A stretch of DNA of 64,000 bases. Source: Gyrodactylus bullatarudis (taxonomy: Eukaryota; Platyhelminthes; Monogenea; Gyrodactylidea; Gyrodactylidae). The DNA is taken from the NCBI GenBank assembly GCA_012064415.1, contig SSNU01000469.1:1-64000 (forward strand). Direction: 5' to 3'. The notes under the pieces are model-generated. The model had not been told where the DNA came from. It saw only the letters and a program-made list of their open reading frames with translations, and ran no database searches. Shown here piece after piece: positions 1 to 11,868 of this stretch (within the stretch, counting starts at the first letter, position 1; each line of letters begins with the position of its first letter). The position numbers were made by a program, and so were the translations under genes.

Positions 1-150
1 CCCTCCGCTTCCAGGCACGACAATCCCTCAACCTTGAGCTCTCATGGATCAATACTTATCGCTGCGCTGGGGTGAGCCTGTGACAGTCGGCCAAGATCGC
101 GGCTGGCTCTCGGAGAAAAGAGTCAAACTCCATGCCTAACTTGCATCGAA
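1..150. other. GC-rich island at window edge, identity unknown
   Basis: The first ~150 bases are far richer in G+C than the rest of the window. They contain a short self-complementary stretch (gcca...tggc around 90-108). All three forward frames I translated are closed within 35 codons, so it does not look like an intact coding exon. It could be a structured RNA, the head of a SINE-like repeat, or old transposon or foreign sequence. I do not recognise it as a known snRNA, 5S rRNA or SRP RNA. Confidence 0.3.
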
Positions 151-471
151 TTTGCTACTGAAGAATACCACTGAGGAGGTTACCAATTCTTCTCTTTAGA
201 TCATCCTTGATTTCACCCACATCTTTTTACAACGATACAAAACTAATACATCATTGAACAAATTTATACAAAATACATCTTTCAAAGTTCAACTTTTGAT
301 CGTTTTTCACAAGTGCGATAGTCTTCCTTCTACATATTTTGGACACGATAAACCACAAATGATAATACAATATTTTGTTTTAAAATTAGCATAGATTTAC
401 ATTCTATCCAATGATTGGTCAAGCACGATATCTCGTCTTTTTTCTTATTTATAATCTTCCATATCAAAATA

Positions 472-3400
472 TTAACTGAGAAAATCTTCTATATCCTTCT
501 GACTCAAGCTTTGAGTTTTAGCATAATTGTTATTGGAATTAAGATAATTGATAGCCTGGAAATTATTATTCGTCTTTGGATTTTTCATTTTATCAATGAA
601 GCTGTTTTGATTATTGAAATTATTCATCCCAGGAGTATTATTCGCTGCTTTTAAAGAGCAAAGATTTCTCTCTATTAATGTTGATGTTAGATCTTTTGCT
701 CGATATTGTTCTGAGCTATTTCCGGTGAAATTTGAATTAAAAGGAGTCATTGTTAGTTCCTTCCTGGTAGTTGAATTCGTTAGGTAATTCACAGAATTTG
801 TAGCGCTCAACTTCTCTTCTAGTGTCAAGGCTTTCATCTTTTCAGGTGATGGTAGTTTATTGCTGATTTCGGATCCAAAATTTTCTTCTCTTTTGAGATA
901 ACAGCTTAGAATGTCATCCATCTTTAAGTAAAAAATTAGCATTAGATCATCTATTAAAATTATAAATAGTAGTTGAATTGGCAATGGGGAAAAATTGGAC
1001 TTTGACTCTGTTTAAAAATCCTCATTCTTCAAGTAACTTTGGATAGCATGAGTGTAGCTTAATAAATTTCCTTTCTAATGAGGGGTGAAAAAATTTATTT
1101 TCAGTATCTTTCAGTTCAAATTATCGCTGAAGAATGTGTTATGTTCCACTTGTGGAACAATGGGACATGAAGGGTTAATTGATAACTATTATGTAGTTAT
1201 AATAATCAGATAAAATTTATAGTTTTCATTTCTAAAATTGTAAAATAAACTTTAAATAAAACCAATTCAAGAAAATTATAAAATTAATTATGGGATATTA
1301 TTACTGCTTGGATGGAGCTGTCAATTTCTTTGCCTTCTGTTTCATCGATAGAAATCATCCTAAAAAATTTTAATTCAATAAGGAATAATTCCTATTGGAG
1401 TATTATTGAAACAAACTCGATTCCATCAGATTTAGCACCACTTTGTTCGAGTTTCATTTCATGCAGATGTTGTAATTTGACACAGAGTCCATTAATTAAC
1501 CTGCTAAAGGCTCTGTATTGACAAAGAGTCAAAGAAGTACTGACAGATAACGGCAATAGACAGGGCAATACCTTTTGTGCTATTTCATCAGCACTGAAGC
1601 CAAGACGCTTATGGAATGATGCAATCCGGAATATAGCTTGAGGAAATTTTCAAATTAAAAAAATAAAGATTAAATTTATTTCCTTTTCATTTTAAATTTA
1701 AGCATTGCCTTTTACTTTGAAGATTGAACTTTTCAGTCATCTAAACCAGTAGTAACCAGATGTATTTTTTGTATAGTTTGTACAAGATTTGAGGTTTAGA
1801 ATTTCACACGACTCCAGTGAATAGTTTCTTGATACAATTCAGACTAGGAACTTTTATAAATGTCATTTGAAATATAATATTGATAGTTCCAGTGACTTTT
1901 TTATTATCCCTTTTAGTTTATATTTTAATGATTCGAAGATTCTCATTGTTAAATAACTAGAGCCTTCTGACGAGATTTATTTTATTTTTTTAAACTGTTA
2001 ACTTGTATAAGTTCAAATATCGCATAAATTGGTAAAAACAGGAATGCAGTAACAAGGATCAAGAGCTATCATAACTACATGCTAAATATAAAATGCAAAC
2101 TTTAATCTAATGCACTAACATTGAAAATGCATAGAAAGCCAGTACAATTACGTGATTAGAATTGACCAGAAATGGAAATAAGTATATTAAACTACAAATA
2201 GTAGTAAATTGTAAAAATGTGGAAAAGTTATGAGGTATCAGAAATACTCACCGTAAATAGCCATGATGATGGATTGATCCTGAGTTTTAATCGTGGCAAA
2301 AAACGGAATAAGGTCCTCTACAAAAGTCCATTTGTCGACATTTTCAATTAGCTTACCAATACACTTTAGACACTTGAATTTCATCTGCATGGAAGAGGAG
2401 GAATAAAATATTTTCAACTTTGGAAATATTTTGGATTTCAGTGAGGAAAACTCCAGGACATTGCCTATTTCTGGGAGAGTTTTTAGACACAAATCTTGAA
2501 CAATTGGATTATCCGTTTCAAGAGAAGAACTTATGATTGGATAAATGTGAATATTGAAATCACTCTTTTTGAACTTTTTCAATAAAATGTTCAAATTTTC
2601 CAATAAAATTAGAGTAATCTGAATGGGCTTTTTTATCTGGAAAACTGGAGCAAACTTTGGTAAAATGTATTCATTAAATTCATCTTCACTAATGCTATCT
2701 GTTATCAAGAGAAGAGACCGAAGAACAAACGGTATCATATTAGAATCATTGAATTCTTCCAGGAGCAAGGGAGCAATTTTGAACAAGTTTATTCTCTTAA
2801 AAATTGTTAAAAAATAAAATTACTTTTGTGAGACCATTTATCAAATTTGGTAGGCATTTATAAAATTCTGACTTTCCATATTTATCTAGCTCGTAGAGTG
2901 AGTCCATCTTTTGTAGGGCTCTTACGGCAGTATTTTCAAAGTAAGGTAGCTAAAATAAAATAATAAAAAATTAAAGCCTACATTCGTAATTTGATATGGA
3001 TCGGGTCGATGTTGAGAGTTAACATTTATCAATAACATACAATATTTTCTTATTGTTTCGGGTATCATGAGAAAATTATTGGGATCCAGATTTTTCAGCC
3101 TAAGACAGGCATTTTTATAATCGAATATATTATCACCACATTCAATAACTGATTTTCCATTATTATAAGCCGAATAGATAACCATACCAAAGGAAAACAT
3201 GTCTGATTCAAATGTTGATTCATTTTTTAGGACACTTTCTGGAGCAGAGAATTTCAAAAAAGGATGCAGTGGAGCCGGAGAGTCTGATTGAATTGAACTA
3301 AATTTGAATGAGTTATTGTCTTCAATATTGGATAAAAATTCCATTCCACAAAGCTTCCAACAGCCAGATTTAGTTATGATTATTGATTGAGGAGAAATAT

Positions 3401-3908
3401 TACGATGAACTGAATTTATGTCCTTATGAATAAATAAAATGGCTGAAATAATATTTGATATTCCGTATATTATTTCAGTTGATTCTAGTTTAAAATTATC
3501 CAAACTATTTTGAATTTCGAATGGAAGATTTCGACGCATAAAAAGAGCGTTTCCAAGAGAAGAGAATACTGGTTCAGTTGAAAAGACTAAGCTGTCACGA
3601 GATTCCTCAAGAGGTGCAATTATGCTAATAATTTTAGGGTGTCTAATCTTGGTTAAATTACCAACGCCCTTTCGAAAAACATCTAGAATTATTTCTCGAT
3701 TTGATTTTCCATAAACATCAAGAGAGGATTTCTCAAGTAACCAAATACTAGCTAACTGTTTTGTTGTTTTTTTTCTAGCAGAGAAAATTTTCCACAAGAA
3801 CTCTGGACCAGCAGATGCTGTTTGATCATAAACCTCGTATTCTCTAAGAAGAGGATTACCAGGAAGAGCATTAGATACAGTGGATTTGAGCTTATGAAAA
3901 ATGTCCAT
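472..3908 (-). CDS. SCYL2: SCY1-like pseudokinase 2 (SCYL2/CVAK104 family), multi-exon
   Basis: This protein binds clathrin and adaptors and acts in trans-Golgi/endosome traffic (family knowledge). The first exon starts at ATG 3908 and encodes a full kinase fold. The catalytic loop reads HRNISPQSI and the DFG position reads GME, so the catalytic residues are lost, as is usual for SCYL proteins. Further exons near 2820-2940 and 2238-2786 encode HEAT-like helices (LPYFENTAVRALQKMDSLYE; VPFVLRSLLLI; LDKW-like VDKW). An exon at about 1435-1640, read on the minus strand, contains HKRLGFSADEIAQKVLPCLL and aligns to the family's HKKLGI...KVLPHLIPLS. The last exon, to 472, contains ALTLEEKL and KDLTSTLIE, as in the vertebrate C-terminal tail, and is Asn/Ser-rich. 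Exon joints between 1000 and 2240 are approximate. It diverges from RBBP6. Confidence 0.93.
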
Positions 3909-4008
3909 TGGACAAAAATTTCATATCATGAGACGAGAAAAACAAAATTTTATCTTAGAGAATTTGTTTTGATGATTGTAGTGCAAGCGCGGAAATTAAA
4001 GGTTACAT
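3909..4008. promoter_or_regulatory. Divergent promoter region SCYL2/RBBP6
   Basis: Only 100 bp separate the start codons of two genes transcribed away from each other. Both promoters and both 5' leaders must therefore lie here or overlap the neighbouring gene. No TATA box or other element stands out. The promoter role is inferred from layout. Confidence 0.6.
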
Positions 4009-6869
4009 ATGAGCTCGCTTGTGTACTTCAAATTCAAGGCCAGTGTTAAAACAGACTCTATTGCGTTTGAAGGGTCAGTGATCTCAGTAAAAGACCTTAA
4101 AAATAGTATCCGTACAAAATGTTGTCTATACTCTCAAGATTTCGATCTCAAACTGGAAGACTCGAATGGAAAAAGTAAACTGTTTAAATTTAACTTATCA
4201 AGTATATGAGAAAGATGAAGAATTAATTCCTAAATACGCTAGTATAATAGTACGCCGTGTGCCAAAACTTAATACTGAAGGAAATAAAAAGAAACCAAAG
4301 TAATTTTTTTCATTTAACATCTTTAAGTATCTATGAAACAAAGAAGGATACTAAACTTGTGAGTTGGAATTTCTGTACATTTCATTCGAAACATATGATT
4401 AAATTTTCAAATCCAGCAAATACCATACGAAGCTCCTGGATCAAATGTAGGTCGCTCTGATTATATAATAAATATAGAATTTAAATCTTGCCAAAGCAAA
4501 TATTCCTGAAGAAGAAAAGATTAAACTTATGATGGAAAAGTCGTCTGAAATTTATTCTGAGAAAAAGTAACTCGACATTCTTGACGATCTGTTTGTAGCT
4601 ATGCTGTCAAGGCTAAACCTTACCACGTTCCACCTCCTAATTATACTTGCCATAAATGTGGAGAACCTGGTCATTGGATTCATAATTGTCCTGGCGTTCA
4701 AGATTCATCTGGAAAGATGATTGATCTTAAAAGTGTTAAACGTCCTACTGGCATTCCTCAAGATTTTTTACTCGAAGTTAATGCTGGAACACCTGGTGCA
4801 TATCTTTCCAAATCTGGTGGATACTTTGTCACTATTAAAGATGCGTGAGTTTCAAGATTTGATATCTTAAAAACTGAAAATAATTTTAATCTAGAGAAGC
4901 ACATGCTTTGGGGAAAAGAGATAAAGTTCCATTCTCAGAAGAGGAAAATCCTCCCTACATTCCACCCGAAGAACAAAAGCATCCATCCTATTTGATTTGT
5001 CCACTCTGCTCAAGCTTGCTCAAAGATGCAGTTGTTGTTTCTTGTTGTGGGACAACTTATTGCAATGATTGCGTCGTTGGTCATGTCTTTGATAGTCAAG
5101 TTAGAAATCTATTTTTATGCAATATTTTATTTTGAAAATATAATTATCAACATTCAGGTAAAGGGAACCGGAAAATGTCCAAGTTGTTCATCCGAATTGA
5201 GTAGTGTGGAATCTAGTCTGGTAGAGAACACTATTGTTAGAAAAATTATCAATGATCTTAATAACCAATCAAGTGATCAACAATTTGTAAATGATTCTGT
5301 TTCGTCTACTAACAAGGTATTTTTAATTTTTCTCTCACATCATATTGAGATTTAATTTTAACCCTTCAATTTTAGAACTTTGTTAAAAACAGAAGAGTGC
5401 TCCAGCCCAAACAAAAAAATCTATCATCAAATGATTTAGAAGGAAAAGAAAATAACGGTAATGATGATAAACCTCATTCATTTGATGAAAATGAGGATTC
5501 TAATAAGAACACTAATGTTAGAGATGATGTACATTTGAATATTGATGGCTCTTCAGTAAATAATAATTATGTTATTAGCAAACATTCCTCGGTTCCTTTT
5601 AACCAAACCTCCCTAACATCAATTATGTCCAAAAGTAATGGGCCTTTGATTTTAACAACGGCGAATGCTGCAGCCCATCTTGTTGGTTCGGTTAGTAATA
5701 ATATATCACTTCCCAATTATGGTTTACTATGTGGACCGCAAGATTCTGCTCGTCCGCCTGTTGTTGTTAGCACTGGTTTAATAGATTCAAATGCTATCAT
5801 GTCTTCTTCTTACGGCTCCCGGAATCACAAAAGCAGTTCAGAGTTATCACTAAAAGATTTGATAGAACTATCAACTAAAAAAATTCTTTCCAAAGAAGAA
5901 TTCGAACGCCTTAAAAGCGAATTAATCGAATCTAAAAGGTGAGTTAATAGTTAATTAAACAATTATAAAAATTTCTATTTACTCAATTAGGCATCGACAT
6001 GAGAGAAAAAGTTTTCGATCTCGCTCCAGAAGTAGAAATAGATCTGGAAGTTCCAGATACCATCGCCGTCATCGTAATCACAATCGATCTCATAAACGTG
6101 ACCGATCATCTTCAAGAGAATATCAAAGACGTCGTAGTATGACACCGGACAGTAACAAAGAACAAGTTATGGAGAAGGTTCGCAGAAGAGAAAAAGAAAG
6201 AGAAAGAAAACTTAAGGATCGTCAATATTCTCGCAAGCAGGATTTATCGCCAATAAAGGATGATCAAGTACAATCTCGTGGAAGCCACAGCAAAGAACGC
6301 TTGATTACTCATTTTGAAGCTAAAAATTTATCCAGAAGTCCTCATGCGTCACCAAGAAAAAATCATAATTCACCCCGGTTTGTCTTGAATAAAATTTATT
6401 TTTATCATTATAACTTGAGTCTTATTCAATTTTCAATCTATTTTTATATTAACTAGAAAAAGGTCAAGATCACAATCCTCAATAAAGTCTATTAAAGATT
6501 CAACAGAATCACCTAGAAGGGAAGACTCAATGGAGTAAGTCTCATTTGAATATATAAAAGTTAATTATTTTGCTTATCAAGTGATATAATTTTTAGACTA
6601 ACTGATACTAACAATTTGAAGATTTCAAAGTAAGCTCTATTTTTACAATTCATAAATTCACATTATCCTCAATTAGTCTTTATAGAAAATCAGCATTACA
6701 GATGGAAGAGGGTGAAATAATATCAAATGATGGACACAAGAAGAAAAAAAGTAAAAAACACAAAACACAAGAGGAAAAAGAGGCCAAAAGATTAAGAAAA
6801 CTCGCTAGAAAAGAGAAAAGATTAGCCAAAGCTCGAAAGAAGGCGTTGAAAGTTATCCAATCAGCCTAG
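4009..6869 (+). CDS. RBBP6: RBBP6/Mpe1-type DWNN-CCHC-RING E3 ligase of the pre-mRNA 3'-end machinery
   Basis: Domain order matches the family. A DWNN ubiquitin-like domain starts at ATG 4009 (MSSLVYFKF) and continues through EELIPKYASIIVRRVP. A CCHC zinc knuckle (CHKCGEPGHWIHNC) lies near 4650. A RING/U-box (CPLCSSLLKDAVVVSCC, then TYCNDC, then CPSC) spans an intron at 4998-5200. The first intron is only 28 nt (4175-4202). The C-terminal part is low-complexity, with an RS-like stretch (FRSRSRSRNRSGSSR) at 6000-6140 and a Lys-rich end. There is a mini-exon of about 33 nt near 6597-6630, and the stop is at 6867-6869. The protein is much shorter than vertebrate RBBP6 and lacks its long p53/Rb-binding tail, so it resembles yeast Mpe1 and fly Snama in plan. 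Its family role is in CPSF-dependent cleavage/polyadenylation and ubiquitylation. The joints between 4300 and 4500 are not fully resolved. Confidence 0.95.
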
Positions 6870-7206
6870 ATTAACAGCTATTTTGGAGCTGTTTTTTACA
6901 CTTGGTATAAAATATTTTTACATGACAATGATTAAAGCTTTCAATTACATGGCAAATAACTGCAATGCCTATTATTTTGTATCGATTCAAGTTTTGTACA
7001 TATTTGTTATGAATAATACCATGAAGAATAAATTAAGAGACCAAAATTACATGAAACTAATACCAATTATGTTTTTACGAAGTGATATTTTTGTAAATAA
7101 ACGGGCAATATGATGTATGAATTTTGTTCCTATTCTTCATAGCAAAATCAATAAAAGACAATGTTTAGATATATAAAATATTTATTTTTAACGAATTCAT
7201 TTTAGA
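6870..7206. other. Convergent 3' region, no gene seen
   Basis: AT-rich DNA between the RBBP6 stop (+) and the GATAD1-like stop (-). Open frames here are short and show no family features. It probably holds both 3' UTRs; an AATAAA sits near 7150 on the plus strand. Confidence 0.5.
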
Positions 7207-7767
7207 TTATTCTATTAGTAGGTTGTCCATACTAGATCTGTTTAGACAATTTTTTTTAAGTATTTGAAAGTTGTTGACAATTTGATATGGACTGGCGTTT
7301 ATTCTATAATAGTCTGAAGTGCAGTTAGTCTCAAATGTAACAGATTCAATAGATCTTGGTACTTCTTCTTCATAAGCAAATACATATTTAGAAAGATCGA
7401 ATTTATTGTTAATATCAGTACCAGCAAGGGGGGCTAGCCATGTCAACACACAATAATTTTCACCATTGTTATTTTCGAATAGACCTCTTATTTGGGCGTA
7501 ATATTTTTCGTCTTCGATATCAAGAAGAGAAACAATATCGCCAACTTTGAATTCAACTCCATTGTGATGAACTGATAATCTAGTGAGAACTAAAAAGTCT
7601 TCATTTCGACATTTTTGTGGTTTCGGTCCTAATTTTTTACTTTTTGTACGACTTGAAGTGTTTGTTTTTCCTTTTTGTTTAAGACCTTTTTTAGGACCAG
7701 GCTTGATAATATATTCATATTCTGTGGCTCTAGTTTTCCTTGTCGGCCTAAAAGCTTCAAAATCCAT
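7207..7767 (-). CDS. GATAD1-like chromatin protein lacking the GATA zinc finger
   Basis: Intronless, 186 residues. The middle and C-terminal part match the conserved region of GATAD1, which reads H3K4me3-linked complexes in vertebrates. The clearest blocks are VEFKVGDIVSLLDIED, YYAQIRGLF, VLTWLAPL and the C-terminal DYYRINASPYQIV. The N-terminus (about residues 1-58) is basic and Lys/Pro-rich, with GPKKGLKQKGK and RTKSKKLGPKPQK, suggesting nuclear localisation or nucleic-acid binding. Vertebrate GATAD1 begins with a CxxC-CxxC GATA finger. No such cysteine quartet exists here, and no upstream exon fits in the 102-bp gap to the next gene. ATG 7767 is the only good start. The function of the finger-less form is unknown. 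Confidence 0.85.
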   Translation of the reverse strand: MDFEAFRPTRKTRATEYEYIIKPGPKKGLKQKGKTNTSSRTKSKKLGPKPQKCRNEDFLVLTRLSVHHNGVEFKVGDIVSLLDIEDEKYYAQIRGLFENNNGENYCVLTWLAPLAGTDINNKFDLSKYVFAYEEEVPRSIESVTFETNCTSDYYRINASPYQIVNNFQILKKNCLNRSSMDNLLIE

Positions 7768-7869
7768 TACAATTTAAACAAACAAATTTAAAGTTGAATG
7801 CTTTTAAGCATCTCGACCTACATTACATTCAAATTATTTTTACCGATCAGCCTCGTACGGATACCACTA
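7768..7869. promoter_or_regulatory. Divergent promoter region GATAD1-like/ATP6V0C
   Basis: 102 bp between two outward-facing ATGs. It holds no open frame of its own. The promoter role is inferred from position. Confidence 0.55.
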
Positions 7870-8369
7870 ATGGATAACGAACCGAAAATTCCTATTTGGG
7901 CTCCATTTCCTGGTCAGATTGGAGCCTCCGCTTCAATGATATTTTGTGGTAAGAAAAAATAATATTAACTAAATGTATAGCCATCGGAGCAGCTTATGGT
8001 ACAGCAAAAGCAGGATCTGGTATTTCATGTACCGCAATTGTTCGACCAGATCTTATTATGAAATCTATTATTCCTATTGTTATGGCTGGTATTATCGCAA
8101 TCTACGGACTCGTCGTGTCAGTTCTGATCGCTCAATCAGTCGATAGGAACTATACTTTAGATAAATCTATTAAACATCTTGGTGCTGGATTAAGTGTCGG
8201 TTTGAGCGGCCTTGCTGCTGGTTATGCAATAGGAGTTGTTGGCGATGCTGGTGTTAGAGGTTTCTGCAAACAAAGCAGACTTTTCGTGGGAATGATTTTG
8301 ATTCTAATTTTTGCTGAAGTTCTAGGTTTATATGGTCTCATTGTTGGACTAATACTATCCACATCCTAA
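7870..8369 (+). CDS. ATP6V0C: V-type proton ATPase 16 kDa proteolipid subunit c
   Basis: This is the proton-carrying c-ring subunit of the V-ATPase in endomembranes. ATG 7870 gives [13 protein letters not shown]. After codon 26 there is a 32-nt intron (7949-7980) that splits a Cys-Ala junction, then [15 protein letters not shown]. Four membrane helices are present. The second half contains [19 protein letters not shown] and the invariant proton-binding Glu in helix 4 ([13 protein letters not shown]). [20 protein letters not shown] is nearly identical to the family, and the protein ends LSTS as is typical. Conservation to subunit c is higher than to c''. Confidence 0.98.
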
Positions 8370-8921
8370 ATTTCTTACCCTTTTACTTGCCATTGCATTG
8401 AAGATAAGATACCGTAAATGTACTCCAAACTGCATAATAAAGTTTAATCATAAAATGATTAAATTATAAATATTATCTATGATAAAATCATACGAAACGA
8501 GAATATTCGTTTTCAACTTCTGAAATAATATGTAATCAAGATGCTCTAATTATTGTTTCTATTGTTATCAAAATTGTTATTAATAAATTCAAGTTATACT
8601 TTAAAACTTATACTTGGTGATAAATTACTATCAGTTGTTGATACCAATAAACCAAGAATTCTGGGAGAATTACTTGAAATTTTCTGTTCACTTATACAAG
8701 ACTCTAGTAGAGTTATACTATATTCCGTAATTAAAGGGCCGCCGTAAACTTTTCAAACTGTTAGATATATACAAACAATCAATTAGTGAGAATTTTTATT
8801 CAAAGTTGTCATTTTGTTTTTATAACACAGCGTAAATTTTGGCGGAATTGTCAATTTTAATACTGTATTATTTCAAATAATAATTTATTTATAAATTACA
8901 AATTGTAATTGTGACGAGTAT
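8370..8921. other. Intergenic DNA with one doubtful short open frame
   Basis: The region between subunit c and the TOG gene is AT-rich. A 64-codon plus-strand frame at 8553-8747 contains ILGELLEIFCSLIQDSSRVI, which looks helical. It could extend through a 38-nt candidate intron (gtaatt...gttag, 8729-8766). I see no family match, and I do not call it a gene. Confidence 0.3.
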
Positions 8922-11515
8922 ATGGATAAATTCTCAGAAAATCTTCCCCCTAACTTAAAACCTTTGGTAACTTCTAAAAATTGGAAAGATAGACAATCAT
9001 CTCTCGAAAATCTCTTGAAACTCATAGAATCATCTGATTTCAAACCTTCTCGAACCCTTGTCGATCTAGTCATACATGTAATGATTAAATTATATTAATA
9101 ATTCAAGGCTCTTAAAAATGAAAAACATGGCAATTTAGCTCTTACGGTTATCAAAATTTTCGACAGTTTCACTCAAATTCTCATCAAAAATGATATATCT
9201 TTTTTTGAAAAGCACTATAAACGATCTCTACCTGACTTCTTATCTAGATTTTGTGAGAATAAGTCAAACATTTTGATTCCACTACATTCTGCAGTGACCA
9301 GTTTTAATTTGCATTGCAATTTTGATTTCGTTGTTAACACATATGCCTCTCAATTATTCGAAGTCAAGAAGCCAACAATTCGATGCCAACTCGTTAAATC
9401 TCTGCTCTCCTACTTTGATGCAATCTCAGGAAAGCAAAATAAATTAGATCACTCAAAATTTATCAAAAATGTCAAGGCTATCTGCAGCCAGCTAGCTTCC
9501 AGTTTAAATGGTACGTAATTTATATTTGAAAAAAATAGATCAGTTTGCTGAAACAAGAGAATCTTCCTTGAAATGCCTTGCCTATCTTCGTTCTTTTGCA
9601 ATTGATGACAAAATATTTGATAAAGCACACCTTCATTCTAATGGTATTAAAAATAATTTTATTGAGAAAATCCAAAATATTGCTGTTGAATTGGCATCTT
9701 CGGTCCCCATTGGTCGGGATACGACTTATGAGAAGGAGCCAACAATAATTGAACCGGTTGCAGTTTCTACTTTGATGAAAAGACCGAAAGCTCAAGCTGA
9801 TTTATTCGATGAAATAGCATCAAGTAAACAATTTATTTTTAATGTTCAGCACCTCTTCCCAAGAGATCTCCTCTCAATCAAGAAGTTCATAGTATCATAA
9901 AAGTTTCAGAGCTTCCAGTTTCTAATTTGACGAAAAAACCTGTTCAAGAAAACCTGGTATTTAATCTCATTTACTTATTTTTTTATCAAGGCTAATTTTA
10001 CTATTCCTGAAAATTTCGAATCAATCTTACAAATGTACGTTTTCATACTTTTGTTTTTATTATATTTTATCTCATGTTGATAATACTCTTTTCAAGTGGG
10101 GAAGAAGAACCTTCCAGAAATGAAGTTGTAATTGTCCAAAAGAAAATCGAAAGTAATCCAACTATTGAAATGGAATCTGATAAATCTCCAATACCACTGA
10201 ATCCTCCAGCTACTCAGACTAGTCCCTTGCATAAAGAGGTTAACTCACATACACATTCTATACATCAAGATCAAGAATTTGAATTTAATGAGAAAAATCG
10301 CTTAGATTTTGAAACAAAGGTGCTAGAAATCAATTGCTACAAATCAAGATGTTATCTTTTTACAAATTTGGTTGCACATATGGACAGTATTAATCAGATA
10401 CTAACGGGTAACTTAATTTATCATAATATGATTTAGTCAACTCCTCCCCGTCCTTTCTGCAAGATAATGGTCTCCTAAACAAATTTATAAACGACCTCTG
10501 TGATCTTATTCTTCACTCAGCAGATCACATTTTCAATTTTACCCTGCTTAAAGACAAGTGTCCTAAAAAAGATACAGGTGTCGTCGGTTGTTATGTTAAA
10601 ATATGTCATCAATCCTGCCAATTACTTATCACTGTATTTTAAAAGTATTTATTAATATTTAGATTATAAAATCAGATTTAATCAGCCTGGATCATGTTCA
10701 AAATGTGATCAACACTCTAGTTAATCTCTTTAGCGTGATTCGATATTTTTATTCCCAATTTGCATATGTTGAAAGTCTAATTTCAGATGAGGATTACTCT
10801 CTTTTTGAAAACTTTGTAAAGCACGATGTGGAGAATTTGTTGAGAATGAATTTTGAAGAGAACACATTCAAATTTACCCCAAGACTTCAGTCAGGAGCTC
10901 TCTCTCTCCAGGATTACATAATTCAAGTTGTTGAAGAAATATTTGCATTTTGCCTCAGAAAATATTCAATGGACGATTCTATCGAGTTTGTTTTAAATCC
11001 ATTATTAAAAAAAACTTTAATTGCTCCAATTATCATCTTTAAGCCACTTTTTCGATTTCTTGGATAATTGTTGTCAATACTATTCCTCGTTTATTGATAC
11101 CTATCTGGCCTCTAAGAATACCAAAAAAGCGTGTCCTTACATCAGTCTACCGTCAAGTAAAATTTGTAATTTGAAGAGCGTATTCTGCATGATCTTGTGT
11201 CCGGCTACTTCTTTACTTGTCTTCAATCCAATCTTTGAAAGGATAGAAGACTATGTTGAAGCAAATACAGACCGAGACTTCTTTAAGTTGTCGCAACGGT
11301 GTCTTGAATTCTTTCGACAAGCAAAATATATAGACCAGTCAGTTTTAATTGATTCATTTAAAAATATCATTATTATTATTAATTATGAATTATTTTCAGA
11401 TCCACTCGAACCCAGATATTCGCGATTTATCATAGAATTGGTACTCAACGTTTTCAAAGCATATTTGAATCATAATAACACCAATAACTCAATACAATAT
11501 ATTTTTTCAAACTGA
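8922..11515 (+). CDS. TOG/HEAT-repeat microtubule-associated protein, XMAP215/CKAP5-like (tentative)
   Basis: ATG 8922 starts a protein whose first ~250 residues have the layout of a TOG domain. The helix-1 signature is SKNWKDRQSSLENLL. A mid helix reads YKRSLPDFLSRFCENKSN, a KKPTIRCQLVKSLLSYF block follows (compare NPTIKQQ in CKAP5 TOG1), and a last pair reads AETRESSLKCLAYLRSF. TOG domains bind tubulin, and XMAP215 proteins drive microtubule growth. A linker rich in Ser/Pro/Lys follows, then a second helical region (about 10440-11515) that I cannot assign. Introns are tiny: 9078-9107 is 30 nt, and others near 9511 and 9810 are about 26-27 nt. Total length is roughly 750 residues, much shorter than vertebrate CKAP5. 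A CLASP or another HEAT protein is possible. Exon joints after 9900 are approximate. Confidence 0.6.
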
Positions 11516-11868
11516 AAGTATTTTGAATTGAAGACCTATTACTTACACCCAAAAAACTTATATTTACCAATACCATCTAATTTAGAATTAGATAAAATTT
11601 TATTATTGCTGATCATTTATCACACCTATGCTACAAAATCTATAGACATTGTCTAACTGAATCTAATGTCAGATGCTATTTTGGAAAGAAAGAGTAATCA
11701 CACATTCATAATAATGATGTTAATACTATCAGAATAATTCAAATTCATCCAAGTAATGATGAAATAAATAAACAAAATGATCAGATAATATTTTAGAAAG
11801 ATTTGTAAATTGTTGTAAATAGACTAACTGTTAGCGATTTTTTAAATTGATTCAAACACGTTTTTAAA
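11516..11868. other. Intergenic, no gene seen
   Basis: About 350 bp of AT-rich DNA between the TOG gene stop and the ABCE1 start. It probably holds the 3' UTR of the first and the promoter of the second. No repeat or conserved element is evident. Confidence 0.5.

Noticed and set aside
8553..8747. 64-codon frame with a helical stretch, considered as a histone-fold or centromere protein
   Set aside because: The resemblance was too weak, the start is uncertain and the proposed intron is unsupported.
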